In this document: positions 18,368-27,367 of the stretch, in pieces
Numbering within the stretch: the stretch's first letter is position 1
Layout of the letters: the number at the start of each line of letters is the position of its first letter
NCBI GenBank assembly: GCA_964497585.1
Contig: CAZCDS010000017.1
Span: 44,389 to 108,388 of the forward strand
Reading direction: 5' to 3'
Origin: CAZCDS01 sp964497585
Lineage (GTDB): Bacteria; Desulfobacterota; Desulfomonilia; Desulfomonilales; Desulfomonilaceae
DNA: 64,000 nt
Translations under genes and position numbers: made by a program
The notes under the pieces: generated by a model
Seen by the model: only the letters and a program-made list of their open reading frames with translations
What the model was told of the DNA's origin: nothing
Databases searched by the model: none

Positions 18368-18782
18368 GAGAGCCTCCCTGTCCGTCTTTATGCTTCATTA
18401 CGGGGAACAGATTATAGTAATGACGGTAACTATTCCCCGACCATCTCTTTCCGAGACTTGCGGACCAGTGATTACCTGTCCGATGGTCTCCGGCATTCCG
18501 AGCTGCCGTCGACTCGTCCCCTGAACCGATCCCATCCGATGAATTCCGAGCTTCAGGGCAGATCGGCGGCTCACTGTCCATGATTTGAGCGTACCACACA
18601 TTAGGTCGCGCGATCAACCGCAAGGTTGAGCATGCCTTCACCCGAATGCCGCCGGATAATGATGGGTCAGAGGTAACGCTGACGCAACATGGACAGGTCT
18701 TCTCGCCGTACGCTCTGACAGCCTTGCAGATGTCTGCTGAGTCACCTCTTTAAGATGAAGTCCCGTCTATTACAGATAAGCC
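18368..18782. other. Intergenic region between MBL unit and GGDEF gene
   Basis: About 415 bases without a recognisable gene; the promoter of the MBL unit should lie at its left side. I see no repeat or RNA signature. Confidence 0.45.
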
Positions 18783-20744
18783 CTATGACGTCTCGCCTGC
18801 GTAGCGCACGACGATTCGATCTCGTCCAGCTCTTTTGGCTTCATATAACGCCTTGTCAGCTTCACGGATCAGGTCATTGGCCGTCATATCTTGAGAAGTG
18901 AGTTCGGCTACTCCAGCGCTACAAGTGACTGAGAACCGGGCGGAATGGCTACCGAACCTTGATTGCTTGAGGCGCCTCCTGATGCGTTCCATCAGTGCAT
19001 TGAGTTCTTGTCCAGAGGTATAGGGGCAAGCCACTACGAACTCATCGCCGCCGTAACGTCCGGCTAAGTCGCTTTGGCGCAACTCCTGCTTCATGATGTG
19101 CCCCATTTCTCTAATTACCTTATCGCCCATCTGATGACCGTGAAAGTCGTTCACTTGTTTGAAGCGGTCTATGTCGCATATACTGAGGCTTAGGGAGTAA
19201 CCATAGCGTCGTGCGCTTTGCATAACCGAATTGAAGGTCTCCAAAAAGTGGCCATGGTTCGGTAAGTGGGACAGCGCATCGTGAGTGGCTTGTTGTCTGA
19301 GCCACTCTTCCAGACGCTTCTGCTCGGTGATGTCTCGGGCGACGCACACGCATCCAACGATACGCCCATGGTCAAAAAGGGGGGTGAGCGTCTCCAAGAA
19401 AGCTTGGTCCGTCTCCCCGTCCACGAGTTCTATAGAATGTTCCTTTCCGTCTGTCATCAATTGCTCAAGAGGGCAATCCGCCGGGGGATCATTCGCCAGA
19501 CACCATTCCCGACAGCTTTTTCCAACGGCTTCTCTCGGATGTATGTTAAGTCTGTCCGCGAGAGACCTATTGAGTCGCAAAATTTGACCTTCCCCGTCAA
19601 GGATGGCGATGAGGTCGGGAACTGTGTCAAAGGTCTGTTCCCACTCTCTTTTCGCCTGGGCTATCGCCTCCTCCGCACGCTTTCGGTCCGTGATGTCTCG
19701 GGCTATTCCCTGGAACCCCACGACACGGCCCTTGTCGAGGACCAGGCGAGTATTCTGTCCCAGCCAAAGGGTGCTGCCTTGTCTGGTCAGAGTAGGATAT
19801 TCCAAGTATGTATCACGAGTCTTGCTCGCCACTTGCGCTTCATAGAACTTGCTCACCCGATTTCTGTGTTCCGGGTGGACGAAATCGAGGTAACTCTTTC
19901 CGAGAACCTCTTCTCTCGAATATCCGGTGAATCGTAGGGCAATTGGATTCACTAGGGTCAAGCGACCATCTGGCCCAGTACTGAAAATGAAGTCGTTTGC
20001 CGCGTTCACGAGCTGGCGGTACCGTTCCTCACTCTCTGTGAGCTTTGCAAGAAGACTCTCCTTTTCAAACCTCAACTTCAGAGATTGCGTATTAGTCGAG
20101 TGCATTCGACTGCCGATGAAAATGAAACAGGCCAGCAGGACTCCAGCCATGACTCCCATGGTAATGTGGGTAAGATCCCCTTCGTACAAATACCGGCCGA
20201 CCAGTGATAGCATTACTGCCGTGACGAAAGGCAGGTAAACCTCCTTTCGCGGACAGTAGGCAGCTAGAGTACCGGCACAGATTCCGCCTACCAATAGGCT
20301 CTGAAGCGCCTGGTGTAGGACCGATTCCGCCGGGAACAGGAAAAAGGCTGCCACGCTCCACAGTATCCCGGAAACCCAAACTCCAAAGGCATACCAGAAG
20401 CCCCAGCGGATGGTGGCCTCGTCCTCGGGCGATGCTACGCCAAATGCGGCTACAAGACGCTGCCTGGCCAGGTACACGGCAAGGCTGGCCCCACACCAGA
20501 ATAAAAGAAGCGTCCGCGGTGTGACGGTCCAGAGTGCAGCGGTCAAGACGACTACAGTGAGCGCAGCCCCGTAAACTCCCGACGGCGCCTGCTCGTAAAG
20601 TTGCCTTATCTGCGCCGCATTTAACCTGAGTCTTTCGGCGTCCGAACGAGGAGCCCACATTTTATTATTGGAGAGACTGCCGCCTTTCACGAAATCCCCC
20701 TCTGCCGTGAGAGGCACACTGGAATTATGCGGCGGTTTTGCCAT
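18783..20744 (-). CDS. Membrane PAS-PAS-GGDEF diguanylate cyclase
   Basis: 653 residues. The N-terminal ~210 residues contain several hydrophobic helices and form a membrane sensor. Two PAS domains follow (about 240-360 and 365-480), the first ending in GIARDITDRKRAEE and the second in CVARDITEQKRLEE. The C-terminal GGDEF domain has the intact active-site motif GGDEF at 565-569 and an RxxD inhibitory site (RQSD, 556-559) five residues upstream. It is therefore predicted to make c-di-GMP with product inhibition. No EAL domain. The signal is unknown. An internal ATG at 20660 is an alternative start. Confidence 0.9.
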   Translation of the reverse strand: MAKPPHNSSVPLTAEGDFVKGGSLSNNKMWAPRSDAERLRLNAAQIRQLYEQAPSGVYGAALTVVVLTAALWTVTPRTLLLFWCGASLAVYLARQRLVAAFGVASPEDEATIRWGFWYAFGVWVSGILWSVAAFFLFPAESVLHQALQSLLVGGICAGTLAAYCPRKEVYLPFVTAVMLSLVGRYLYEGDLTHITMGVMAGVLLACFIFIGSRMHSTNTQSLKLRFEKESLLAKLTESEERYRQLVNAANDFIFSTGPDGRLTLVNPIALRFTGYSREEVLGKSYLDFVHPEHRNRVSKFYEAQVASKTRDTYLEYPTLTRQGSTLWLGQNTRLVLDKGRVVGFQGIARDITDRKRAEEAIAQAKREWEQTFDTVPDLIAILDGEGQILRLNRSLADRLNIHPREAVGKSCREWCLANDPPADCPLEQLMTDGKEHSIELVDGETDQAFLETLTPLFDHGRIVGCVCVARDITEQKRLEEWLRQQATHDALSHLPNHGHFLETFNSVMQSARRYGYSLSLSICDIDRFKQVNDFHGHQMGDKVIREMGHIMKQELRQSDLAGRYGGDEFVVACPYTSGQELNALMERIRRRLKQSRFGSHSARFSVTCSAGVAELTSQDMTANDLIREADKALYEAKRAGRDRIVVRYAGETS

Positions 20745-20935
20745 TTGCCCGTTTTGCCACCCTTGAGGGGCAGAGAGGTCGGCCCGCTGACCTCAAGAAA
20801 AGGTCTCCCTGGGGTCAGGCACTCGACCGGATGCAGGCAACACCGTCGTGACGTTGATGAAAACAGCCCTCTTCTACTTGTTCTGAGCGTACTTCACCCT
20901 CAGCAGCTCCGTCAAACGTTTTTCCAGTCTGGTCG

Positions 20936-21867
20936 TCACCCGAACACGGCTCGGTAATGTCGAGCCCAACGAAACGCAGAAGCTACATGAACGTGCCACG
21001 CCCCGCCGTGATACGCGACTTTCGCTCTGACCTTGATCAGACGCTTGATGAGCCATTCCATTGACCGTTTGACTTCTTCGCCCACAAGGTAGAATTGCCG
21101 GAGCATGTGGAGCAGTTTGTAGGCAAGCACTCCCACGAGTAACCGAGCCTCGTTGGCAGCGATAAGCAACGGCAACTCGACTTGTCACAGAGCAGCGCGT
21201 TCTTGCCCTCTGTGCTCCGGTTCTCAACGTCTCCGCGGCGGTTGTACACCATGAGCACTTTCCCGGCAGGGAACGTGGCATTGGTCACGATGAATCCGCT
21301 CCGTGGGAGGAATTCCCCATCGTGCCACTCGATCTTGGCGACCAATCTGCGTTCTTTGTCCCAAGTCTGCGCCCGTTACCTCAGATCAAACAGCCTGATC
21401 TGAATCCCACTCTTGGGAAGCCGCCCCACGGGACGGGTCAGGTACCGGTCCACGAGGCGGTTCAGAGCCTCATTGTCAGGCAACGTGATGAAGTGCGTTA
21501 CCCGTTCACCGTCGCACTATTCGTACACCTCGAGATCGGCTCGCCCTTCGTCTCCCTTGCCTATAGCGAGCCGAAGAGCAGGATCTATAAGCAGAAAATC
21601 CGCATCATTGCAGTCCTCATATCCTGCCGCCATCTGATACACTCTCTCCGGGACCATCTGAAGCTGGGTGTGTTTGCTGTGTACCCACGACCTGGTATCC
21701 TCCAGTTCACTGTCCATTGGACCCAAGATAACGAAACGCTTGTTTATCTCCCTAGGCAAGAGAAGACGCCTGTCCGAGGCGATCTTGGCCGCCTGGTAAT
21801 CTATCATGATGGAATTGTCAAATTGTGGGCGAACTGTCTCTTTTTGCTCATCCCCGCTCCCGTGCAT
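20936..21867 (-). pseudogene. IS1380-family transposase relic
   Basis: The N-terminal part (21867 to about 21517) reads as IS1380 transposase: FDNSIMIDYQAAKIASD, then LGPMDSELEDTRSWVHS and GYEDCNDADFLLIDPALRLA. The C-terminal part reads YNRRGDVENRSTEGKNAL in one frame, then NEARLLVGVLAYKLLHMLRQ and RSMEWLIKRLIKV in another, ending HYRAVFG near 20936. The pieces are in different frames, and the central catalytic region is largely deleted. The gene is dead. I could not define terminal inverted repeats. Confidence 0.85.
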
Positions 21868-22129
21868 CAGATCATCCTCGATAGCGGTCTATTTCCTTCA
21901 CCATATCAGATAGTTGACCGGAAGAACAGATAATTTCTCTGTCTCACCGCGGAATAATCCAGGTGTCAGTCCTCTGATGGCATGGTCTGTTCCACTCGGG
22001 GACCAGCCCAGCAATATGCCAAGAACTGTCGGTCATGCAAACAACTCGTTCCGAGAAATCCTGCACGAGTCCTTGGGTGGCTTGGTATCTCGATGGCATA
22101 CGGAGAGTTCCCAGTGGCCACCAACCGTT

Positions 22130-22834
22130 TTACAATCCGAGGAATGCCTTCCTGACCATATCCGTCGCCAGAAGGTCTTCGCCGGTGCCTTCCTGCACAA
22201 CGCGGCCAGTCTGGATGACGTATGCTCGGTCCGCGATCTCCAGCGATTCCTGGACATTCTGTTCAACCAGCAGGATGGTTGTGCCCGCTTCTTTGAGACG
22301 GACCACGGAATTGAGCAACTCCGTAACCAGCGTGGGCATTAACCCCTGAGAAGGCTCGTCAAGCATCAGGATTTTGGGGTTGGTCATCAGGCCGCGTCCG
22401 ATGGCCAACATCTGCTGCTCACCGCCGCTCAATGTGCCGGAGCGCTGTTTTCGGCGCGCATGCAATCGAGGGAACAACTCAAAAACGAATTCCTTGTTTC
22501 TGGAGATTCTTTCATTGTCCCTGATGATAAACGCGCCGATTTCAAGATTCTCTTCCACGGTGAGTGCAGTAAATAGCCTTCTGTTTTCCGGCACATAGCT
22601 TATTCCAAGGCGCAGCACGTCCGGGCTACTGAGGCGGGTGATTTCTTTCCCCTGGAATCGGATTGAGCCACGTCGAGGCCGGAGGGAGCCTGCTATCGCT
22701 TTCAGGAGGCTGCTCTTGCCTGCACCGTTGGCGCCTACGATCGAGACGATCTCTTCCGAGCGTACCTCAAAGGAAGCCTCGTGAACGACGGGCACCGCGC
22801 CGTAGGCCACATCAACCTTTTCGACGACTAGCAT
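22130..22834 (-). CDS. livF: Branched-chain amino acid-type ABC transporter ATPase LivF
   Basis: 234 residues, the usual LivF length. Walker A is GANGAGKSSLLKA, signature LSGGEQQMLAIGRGL, Walker B ILMLDEPSQGL, and H-loop LLVEQNVQES. It overlaps livG by 23 bases and is the last gene of livK-livH-livM-livG-livF. With LivG it powers uptake through LivHM. The family also transports amides, urea, aromatic and dicarboxylic acids, so branched-chain amino acids are not assured as substrate. Confidence 0.93.
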   Translation of the reverse strand: MLVVEKVDVAYGAVPVVHEASFEVRSEEIVSIVGANGAGKSSLLKAIAGSLRPRRGSIRFQGKEITRLSSPDVLRLGISYVPENRRLFTALTVEENLEIGAFIIRDNERISRNKEFVFELFPRLHARRKQRSGTLSGGEQQMLAIGRGLMTNPKILMLDEPSQGLMPTLVTELLNSVVRLKEAGTTILLVEQNVQESLEIADRAYVIQTGRVVQEGTGEDLLATDMVRKAFLGL

Positions 22835-23549
22835 ATTTTTCTCCGAGATAAGCTTTGATGACCTCTTCGTCGTTGGCCACTACTTCCGGCGCACCTTCAC
22901 AGATCTGGACGCCGCCGTCCAATACGAGAACCCGTTCGGACAGGTCCATTACCATGTCCATCACGTGTTCTATGACGAACACGGCCAGATGTCTGGTTTC
23001 TTTCTGTTCGCGGATAATCGCTTTGATTTCTCCCATTTCCGAAGGCGTAAGCCCAGCAGCCACCTCATCGAGCATCAGCAGGACGGGTTTGGTGGCGAGG
23101 GCTCGTCCGAGCCCCACCCTCTTCTGCATGGCTACCGGCAGCTCGAATATCCGTTTCCGGGCCATGGATTTGAGATCGAGCATATCCACAAGGCTCTCGG
23201 CCTCCGCCCGTGCCTGGTGTCGGTTCTTGGTCCGGCAGAAAGCGCCTACCATTAGCTCGTCGAGCACCGAGAGGTCGCCGGTGCTTTCCATAACCTGAAA
23301 AGTGCGCGCAATGCCTTCCCGGTTGGTCCGGTGAGCCGGGAGGCCTGTGATGTCTTTTCCCAAGAAATGAACGGTGCCCTTATCCGGCTTGTAATAACCT
23401 GCAATGCAGTTGAACAGTGTCGTCTTGCCGGCCCCGTTGGGACCGATCAACCCTACTATCTCATTCTTATCGACGACAAGACTGATGTTGGAATTGGCCA
23501 TAACCCCGCCGAAGTACTTGTAGAGGTTTTTCACCTCGAGAACTCTCAT
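22812..23549 (-). CDS. livG: Branched-chain amino acid-type ABC transporter ATPase LivG
   Basis: 245 residues. Walker A is GPNGAGKTTLFNCIAGYY, Walker B LLMLDEVAAGLTPSE, H-loop FVIEHVMDMVMDL. The signature segment reads LPVAMQKRVGLGRAL rather than the usual LSYG/LSGG, an unusual variant, though the rest is canonical and the gene is intact. It overlaps livM by four bases, indicating translational coupling. Confidence 0.93.
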   Translation of the reverse strand: MRVLEVKNLYKYFGGVMANSNISLVVDKNEIVGLIGPNGAGKTTLFNCIAGYYKPDKGTVHFLGKDITGLPAHRTNREGIARTFQVMESTGDLSVLDELMVGAFCRTKNRHQARAEAESLVDMLDLKSMARKRIFELPVAMQKRVGLGRALATKPVLLMLDEVAAGLTPSEMGEIKAIIREQKETRHLAVFVIEHVMDMVMDLSERVLVLDGGVQICEGAPEVVANDEEVIKAYLGEKYASRRKG

Positions 23550-24544
23550 TGTCGTTGCCCCCTTGCCCTTTCCACGAGGCCCCAGATGCCCCGGGGTTCC
23601 ACATAGGCGATGAGCATGATGATGAGGCTGTAAATGACGAGGTCCAGTCCCAGCAAGGATTCCACTCCCCCGATCCAGATGCCCAGGTACCGATCAAGTG
23701 GTACAAGGATTGCCGCGCCGATGATCGGTCCCCAGAGGGAACCCGCACCGCCCAGCATGGCCATGAGCGCGATGAGGATGGAAAGCTCAAGCTGCATAAC
23801 CGACGCTGTATCGATATAGAGATGGTACACCGCGTGGAAGGCTCCTCCAACGGCCACGAATGCGCTTGCGATGGTGTAAGCCTTCACCTTTGCCCACCGG
23901 ACGTTGATTCCCATGCTTGCGGCGACGTCCTCGTTGGCCTTGATGGCTCGGAGCTGATAGCCCAATCGCGACTTGCGATACCAGTTCATATAGAACAGAC
24001 CACAAGCAAAGAAAAAAAGTATGGCATAATAATAGTAGATGTCATTTTTAAATTGCATGTATAAGAAATTGGGTGTTTCCTTGAACGGTACGGAGATCCC
24101 GCGCACACCGCCCACAAAATCCCAGTGCCGCACGAGATCCGCCAGGACCAGAGAAACCGCTATGGTGGCAATAGCAAAATAGTGGCCCCTGAGCCTGAAC
24201 AGGGGATATCCGATGATAAAGGACCAGATGACAGCCAGACACACCCCTGCAGGCATGGAAATCCAAAAGGGGACGTTCCATAGGATTTGCATCATCGCCA
24301 CGGTGTAGGCTGAAATCCCTACGTACTGAGCTTTTCCCAGGGCCACCTGACCGCCGTACCCGCCGATGCTGTTCCAGCCCATGCCGTAGAGTGAAAAGAG
24401 CAGGAACTGGATCATTACCGCTCGACCGAAAGATGAGGTGACAAGTACGGGACAAATCAGAAGAAAGATTGAAAACAGCCCAAAACCGATACGTTCCGAC
24501 GCCGGAAAATCGCTGAAGTCCAAGGCTTCCCTTATCGCTTCCAT
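23546..24544 (-). CDS. livM: Branched-chain amino acid-type ABC transporter permease LivM
   Basis: About 332 residues from the ATG at 24544, which overlaps the end of livH; a longer frame to 24571 would overlap livH further and is less likely. Multiple membrane helices and the LivM signature GYGGQVALGKAQYVGISAY, plus AIKANEDVAASMGINV in the coupling region, identify it. It pairs with LivH as the transmembrane pore. Confidence 0.92.
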   Translation of the reverse strand: MEAIREALDFSDFPASERIGFGLFSIFLLICPVLVTSSFGRAVMIQFLLFSLYGMGWNSIGGYGGQVALGKAQYVGISAYTVAMMQILWNVPFWISMPAGVCLAVIWSFIIGYPLFRLRGHYFAIATIAVSLVLADLVRHWDFVGGVRGISVPFKETPNFLYMQFKNDIYYYYAILFFFACGLFYMNWYRKSRLGYQLRAIKANEDVAASMGINVRWAKVKAYTIASAFVAVGGAFHAVYHLYIDTASVMQLELSILIALMAMLGGAGSLWGPIIGAAILVPLDRYLGIWIGGVESLLGLDLVIYSLIIMLIAYVEPRGIWGLVERARGQRQ

Positions 24545-25398
24545 CCGAACAATCCTTCCGGCCTTATGCATACGACAAGAAAATAGCCCGCGTAGACCAC
24601 AGTGAACTTCAACGTGGGGTAAACCAGTCCTACGCAGGTCTCCAGGACTCCGATCATCACTCCTGCGTAAAAGGCGCCCTTGATACTTCCGAACCCGCCC
24701 AGCGCGACCGTTGCAAAAGCGATCATCACAAAGAGCATTCCTACTGTGGGGGTCACGTACCAGAAATTGGCCAGAAGCCCACCGGAAAGTCCGGCGGTTG
24801 CACCACCCAGGGCCCAGGCCAGGGCATTCATCCGACTCGTGCGAATGCCCATGTAACCGGCCGCCTCCGAATCGAGCGCGGTGGCCTTGAGCGCTTTTCC
24901 CAGGCGTGTGTAATTCACGAGGTAGGATACCGCCAAAAAGGCCACTATACCGATGAGCGCCGGGACGAGCTTGGCCAGGCTTATGACCACCGTCTCGGTC
25001 AGGTGGAAGCTCTTGCCGATCAGCCAGCCCTCACTGATGGAGCGAAATTCCGGTCCCCATAGGAAAAGAACCATGTTGCGGATGAAGAGCATCAACCCGA
25101 ATGTCCCGAAGAGCTGGGCGATCATTGGCCCTCTCAACAGGCGCTTGATCAGACAGTAGTAGGAGAGCAACCCCAGAACGGCCCCCTCCAGAGCAGTAAG
25201 CGGTAGCGACAGCAGGGGATCCAGACCGAGCAGCGCGTAGCTCCAGTACGCCACGTACATCCCCACCATCAGGAATTCCCCGTGCGCGAAATTGACGATT
25301 TCCATCACCCCGAAGATAATGGTCAGGCCCAGGGATACCAGTGCGAGAATAAGTCCGATGAGGATGCCCGAAATAATGGCGTCCAGTACGAATCCCAT
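24532..25398 (-). CDS. livH: Branched-chain amino acid-type ABC transporter permease LivH
   Basis: About 288 residues from the ATG at 25398, which follows AGGAG. The N-terminus ISGILIGLILALVSLGLTI and the conserved FGVMEIVNFAHGEFLMVG are typical of LivH, as are the coupling segment KALKATALDSEAAGYMGI and AFATVALGGFGSIKGAFYAG. It has about eight hydrophobic helices. It lies 72 bases downstream of the binding-protein gene. Confidence 0.93.
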   Translation of the reverse strand: MGFVLDAIISGILIGLILALVSLGLTIIFGVMEIVNFAHGEFLMVGMYVAYWSYALLGLDPLLSLPLTALEGAVLGLLSYYCLIKRLLRGPMIAQLFGTFGLMLFIRNMVLFLWGPEFRSISEGWLIGKSFHLTETVVISLAKLVPALIGIVAFLAVSYLVNYTRLGKALKATALDSEAAGYMGIRTSRMNALAWALGGATAGLSGGLLANFWYVTPTVGMLFVMIAFATVALGGFGSIKGAFYAGVMIGVLETCVGLVYPTLKFTVVYAGYFLVVCIRPEGLFGWKR

Positions 25399-25469
25399 GC
25401 AGCTACTCCTCGAAACATGCATGCGTCCCGCGACATTGAGCGGGACGCATGTGAGCATGAAATCAGGGC

Positions 25470-26783
25470 CTATTTCCAGGTCGGAAACGGGTAGATGAGA
25501 TCCGCTGTGGCGTACTCAAATGGATAGACAGCCTCCAAATGGGCTACGGAGTCCCCTTTGCCGAGCTGCCACTGGGCGATCATGCCGGAGCCCCAAATGT
25601 TTTGGCCCATTTCGCCTTTTTGTTCGCTGCCGAATTTTATCCCTTTCCACGGCATGATCAGTTCTTTGCCGGGGATTTCAATGGCGTTGGCCGCGGCCTG
25701 TATAGCCTTGGGCTCAGTGGACTTGGCTTTATTGAGCACGAGCGCCCAGGTCTGCAGGCCGGTAAAAGCCCGGGCGGAAGTGCCACTGAAATCTGTTCCG
25801 CTCTTGGCCTTGAACAGATCGTTGATCTGCTTGGCCACAGGTTTCACATCGGCTATCTTTGCCACGAAGACGGTACGGGTCAGAACGCCCACGACGTCTT
25901 TCTTCAGGTTTTTTGCGAACGCCGGCTGAAGTGTGCCTGCATCTTGCCCCCAGATGACTTTGGGACTGAATTTCTGACTTTTGAACGTTCGCATAAAGAG
26001 CAGCGCGTCGGAAACATAGGGCACCAGAGCCACTACACCGGGGTTGGAAGCCCGGATCGATTGGACTTCGCTGGTCAAGTCTGCTGCTTCGTGGGGATAT
26101 TTTATGGCCTTGACCGCTTTGAAACCGTATTTGGGTGCCAGCTCCTCAAGCACTTCCAGGCCGGTGGCTCCGAATTCCGTCTCCTCACCGGCGATCGCGA
26201 TGTTTTCCAGATCAGCCTTCGGGACTTTGCCCAACTTCTTTACCTTGCCCTCTGTGAGGCCGTTGAGAAAACGGTAAAGGTCGTGGGTAAAGGTTATGTT
26301 ATGCGGCGTTGTTCGCCAGAACCATTTAAACCCCCGAGTGGTCAAACCGGGAGCCGTGGAGTTGGAATTGATCATCGGCACGCCGAAACGCTCGCAGACC
26401 GTGCTGACGCTCTTGGTGACCGAGGAATTGTAGCACCCCAGAATACCGACCACTTTTTGGTCTTTGATAAGGCCTTTGGCAAGGTCCGCCCCCCTCGCGG
26501 GATCGGAACGATGGTCGGCAAAGATCAATTTGATCTTGGCCCCGTTCAATCCCGGAATTCCTTCCCAGCCTGCGATGGGAATCTGAAGACCTGCCTTCTT
26601 GTTGTTGACGATTTCAGCCGCGAGTTCTACTCCGATTCGCAGCAATTTACCGGTCGACGCCAGATTTCCGGAAAGAGGAAAAATAACGCCGATCTTCACT
26701 TCCTTGGCAGCCGCCTCTACGTTGTCCGCAACCAGCGGAATCAGCAGTATCAGGGCCAGCGAGATAAGCACTACCTTTCTCAT
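25470..26783 (-). CDS. livK: Periplasmic substrate-binding protein of the first Liv importer
   Basis: About 437 residues from the ATG at 26783, which follows AAGGAGG. The signal peptide MRKVVLISLALILLIPLVA is followed by the mature start near AAAKEVKIGVIFPLSG, the classic type I periplasmic binding-protein opening. GILGCYNSSVTKSVSTVCER (short form ILGCYNSSVTKSV) and NSNSTAPGLT line the ligand cleft in this family. It heads livKHMGF. Its position beside uxaA suggests the ligand may be an organic or sugar acid or an amino acid; this is inference. Confidence 0.92.
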   Translation of the reverse strand: MRKVVLISLALILLIPLVADNVEAAAKEVKIGVIFPLSGNLASTGKLLRIGVELAAEIVNNKKAGLQIPIAGWEGIPGLNGAKIKLIFADHRSDPARGADLAKGLIKDQKVVGILGCYNSSVTKSVSTVCERFGVPMINSNSTAPGLTTRGFKWFWRTTPHNITFTHDLYRFLNGLTEGKVKKLGKVPKADLENIAIAGEETEFGATGLEVLEELAPKYGFKAVKAIKYPHEAADLTSEVQSIRASNPGVVALVPYVSDALLFMRTFKSQKFSPKVIWGQDAGTLQPAFAKNLKKDVVGVLTRTVFVAKIADVKPVAKQINDLFKAKSGTDFSGTSARAFTGLQTWALVLNKAKSTEPKAIQAAANAIEIPGKELIMPWKGIKFGSEQKGEMGQNIWGSGMIAQWQLGKGDSVAHLEAVYPFEYATADLIYPFPTWK

Positions 26784-27367
26784 ACGCCTAACCTCCTTCT
26801 TCGTTGATCCGTTGGGATCTTTCATCCGCCTCCAATTCCAGCAGGTCATGGAAGCTTCCGTTAGCGGTTCAGGTCTGATGGCTGAGTGCCCGGTTCTCAG
26901 GCTCTGCCTGGGAACCCGTACCGTATCTTCGAGTAGTGCAAGGCGTCTTTTCCCGGCTTATCGGTGCTAGACAAAACGGGTTTGCCGCTACCCCAGTCTT
27001 CCGCGGCTGTCAGACCCACAACAGGTACAGGCGCTCATCACACCTCGCCCGGCAGCCACAAGGTCTCGGGTCCGGCTTCCCGTCCAGGAATGCGATATCC
27101 GGGCACGCCGGCAGCCGCGGCCAATCAGAGGATCCTTTCAAGTGATCAACGTGGTTGGGCTACCCGATCTGATGCAAGAACTGAAATAGAGAGCGCATTC
27201 CGCCCTCCGTTCACGTGGCTGCCGGAAATGCGAGCGAATCCTGGATTGGCTAAATATCCTTGATGGGGGACACCCCAATTATTCTCCCATGATAACGCCC
27301 TATAGCATGCCCCAGCATTTTGTTGCAACCACAATATTTCGGGCGGTCGTGTTAATACGGCTCCGCG
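26784..27367. other. Intergenic region upstream of livK
   Basis: About 580 bases lacking a recognisable gene. It contains a strong hairpin at 26892-26916 and must hold the livK promoter; no convincing boxes were assigned. Confidence 0.45.
26892..26916. repeat. Perfect-looking 11-bp hairpin, dispersed-repeat type
   Basis: GGTTCTCAGGC and GCCTGGGAACC form an 11-bp stem with one G-T pair and a three-base TCT loop. There is no T-run, so it is unlikely to be an intrinsic terminator. It resembles palindromic GTTCCCAGGC-type extragenic repeats seen in many bacteria. It is about 110 bases upstream of livK. Confidence 0.5.

Noticed and set aside
25539..26807. A 422-residue plus-strand open frame
   Set aside because: It is antisense to the livK-type gene with its signal peptide and binding-protein motifs.
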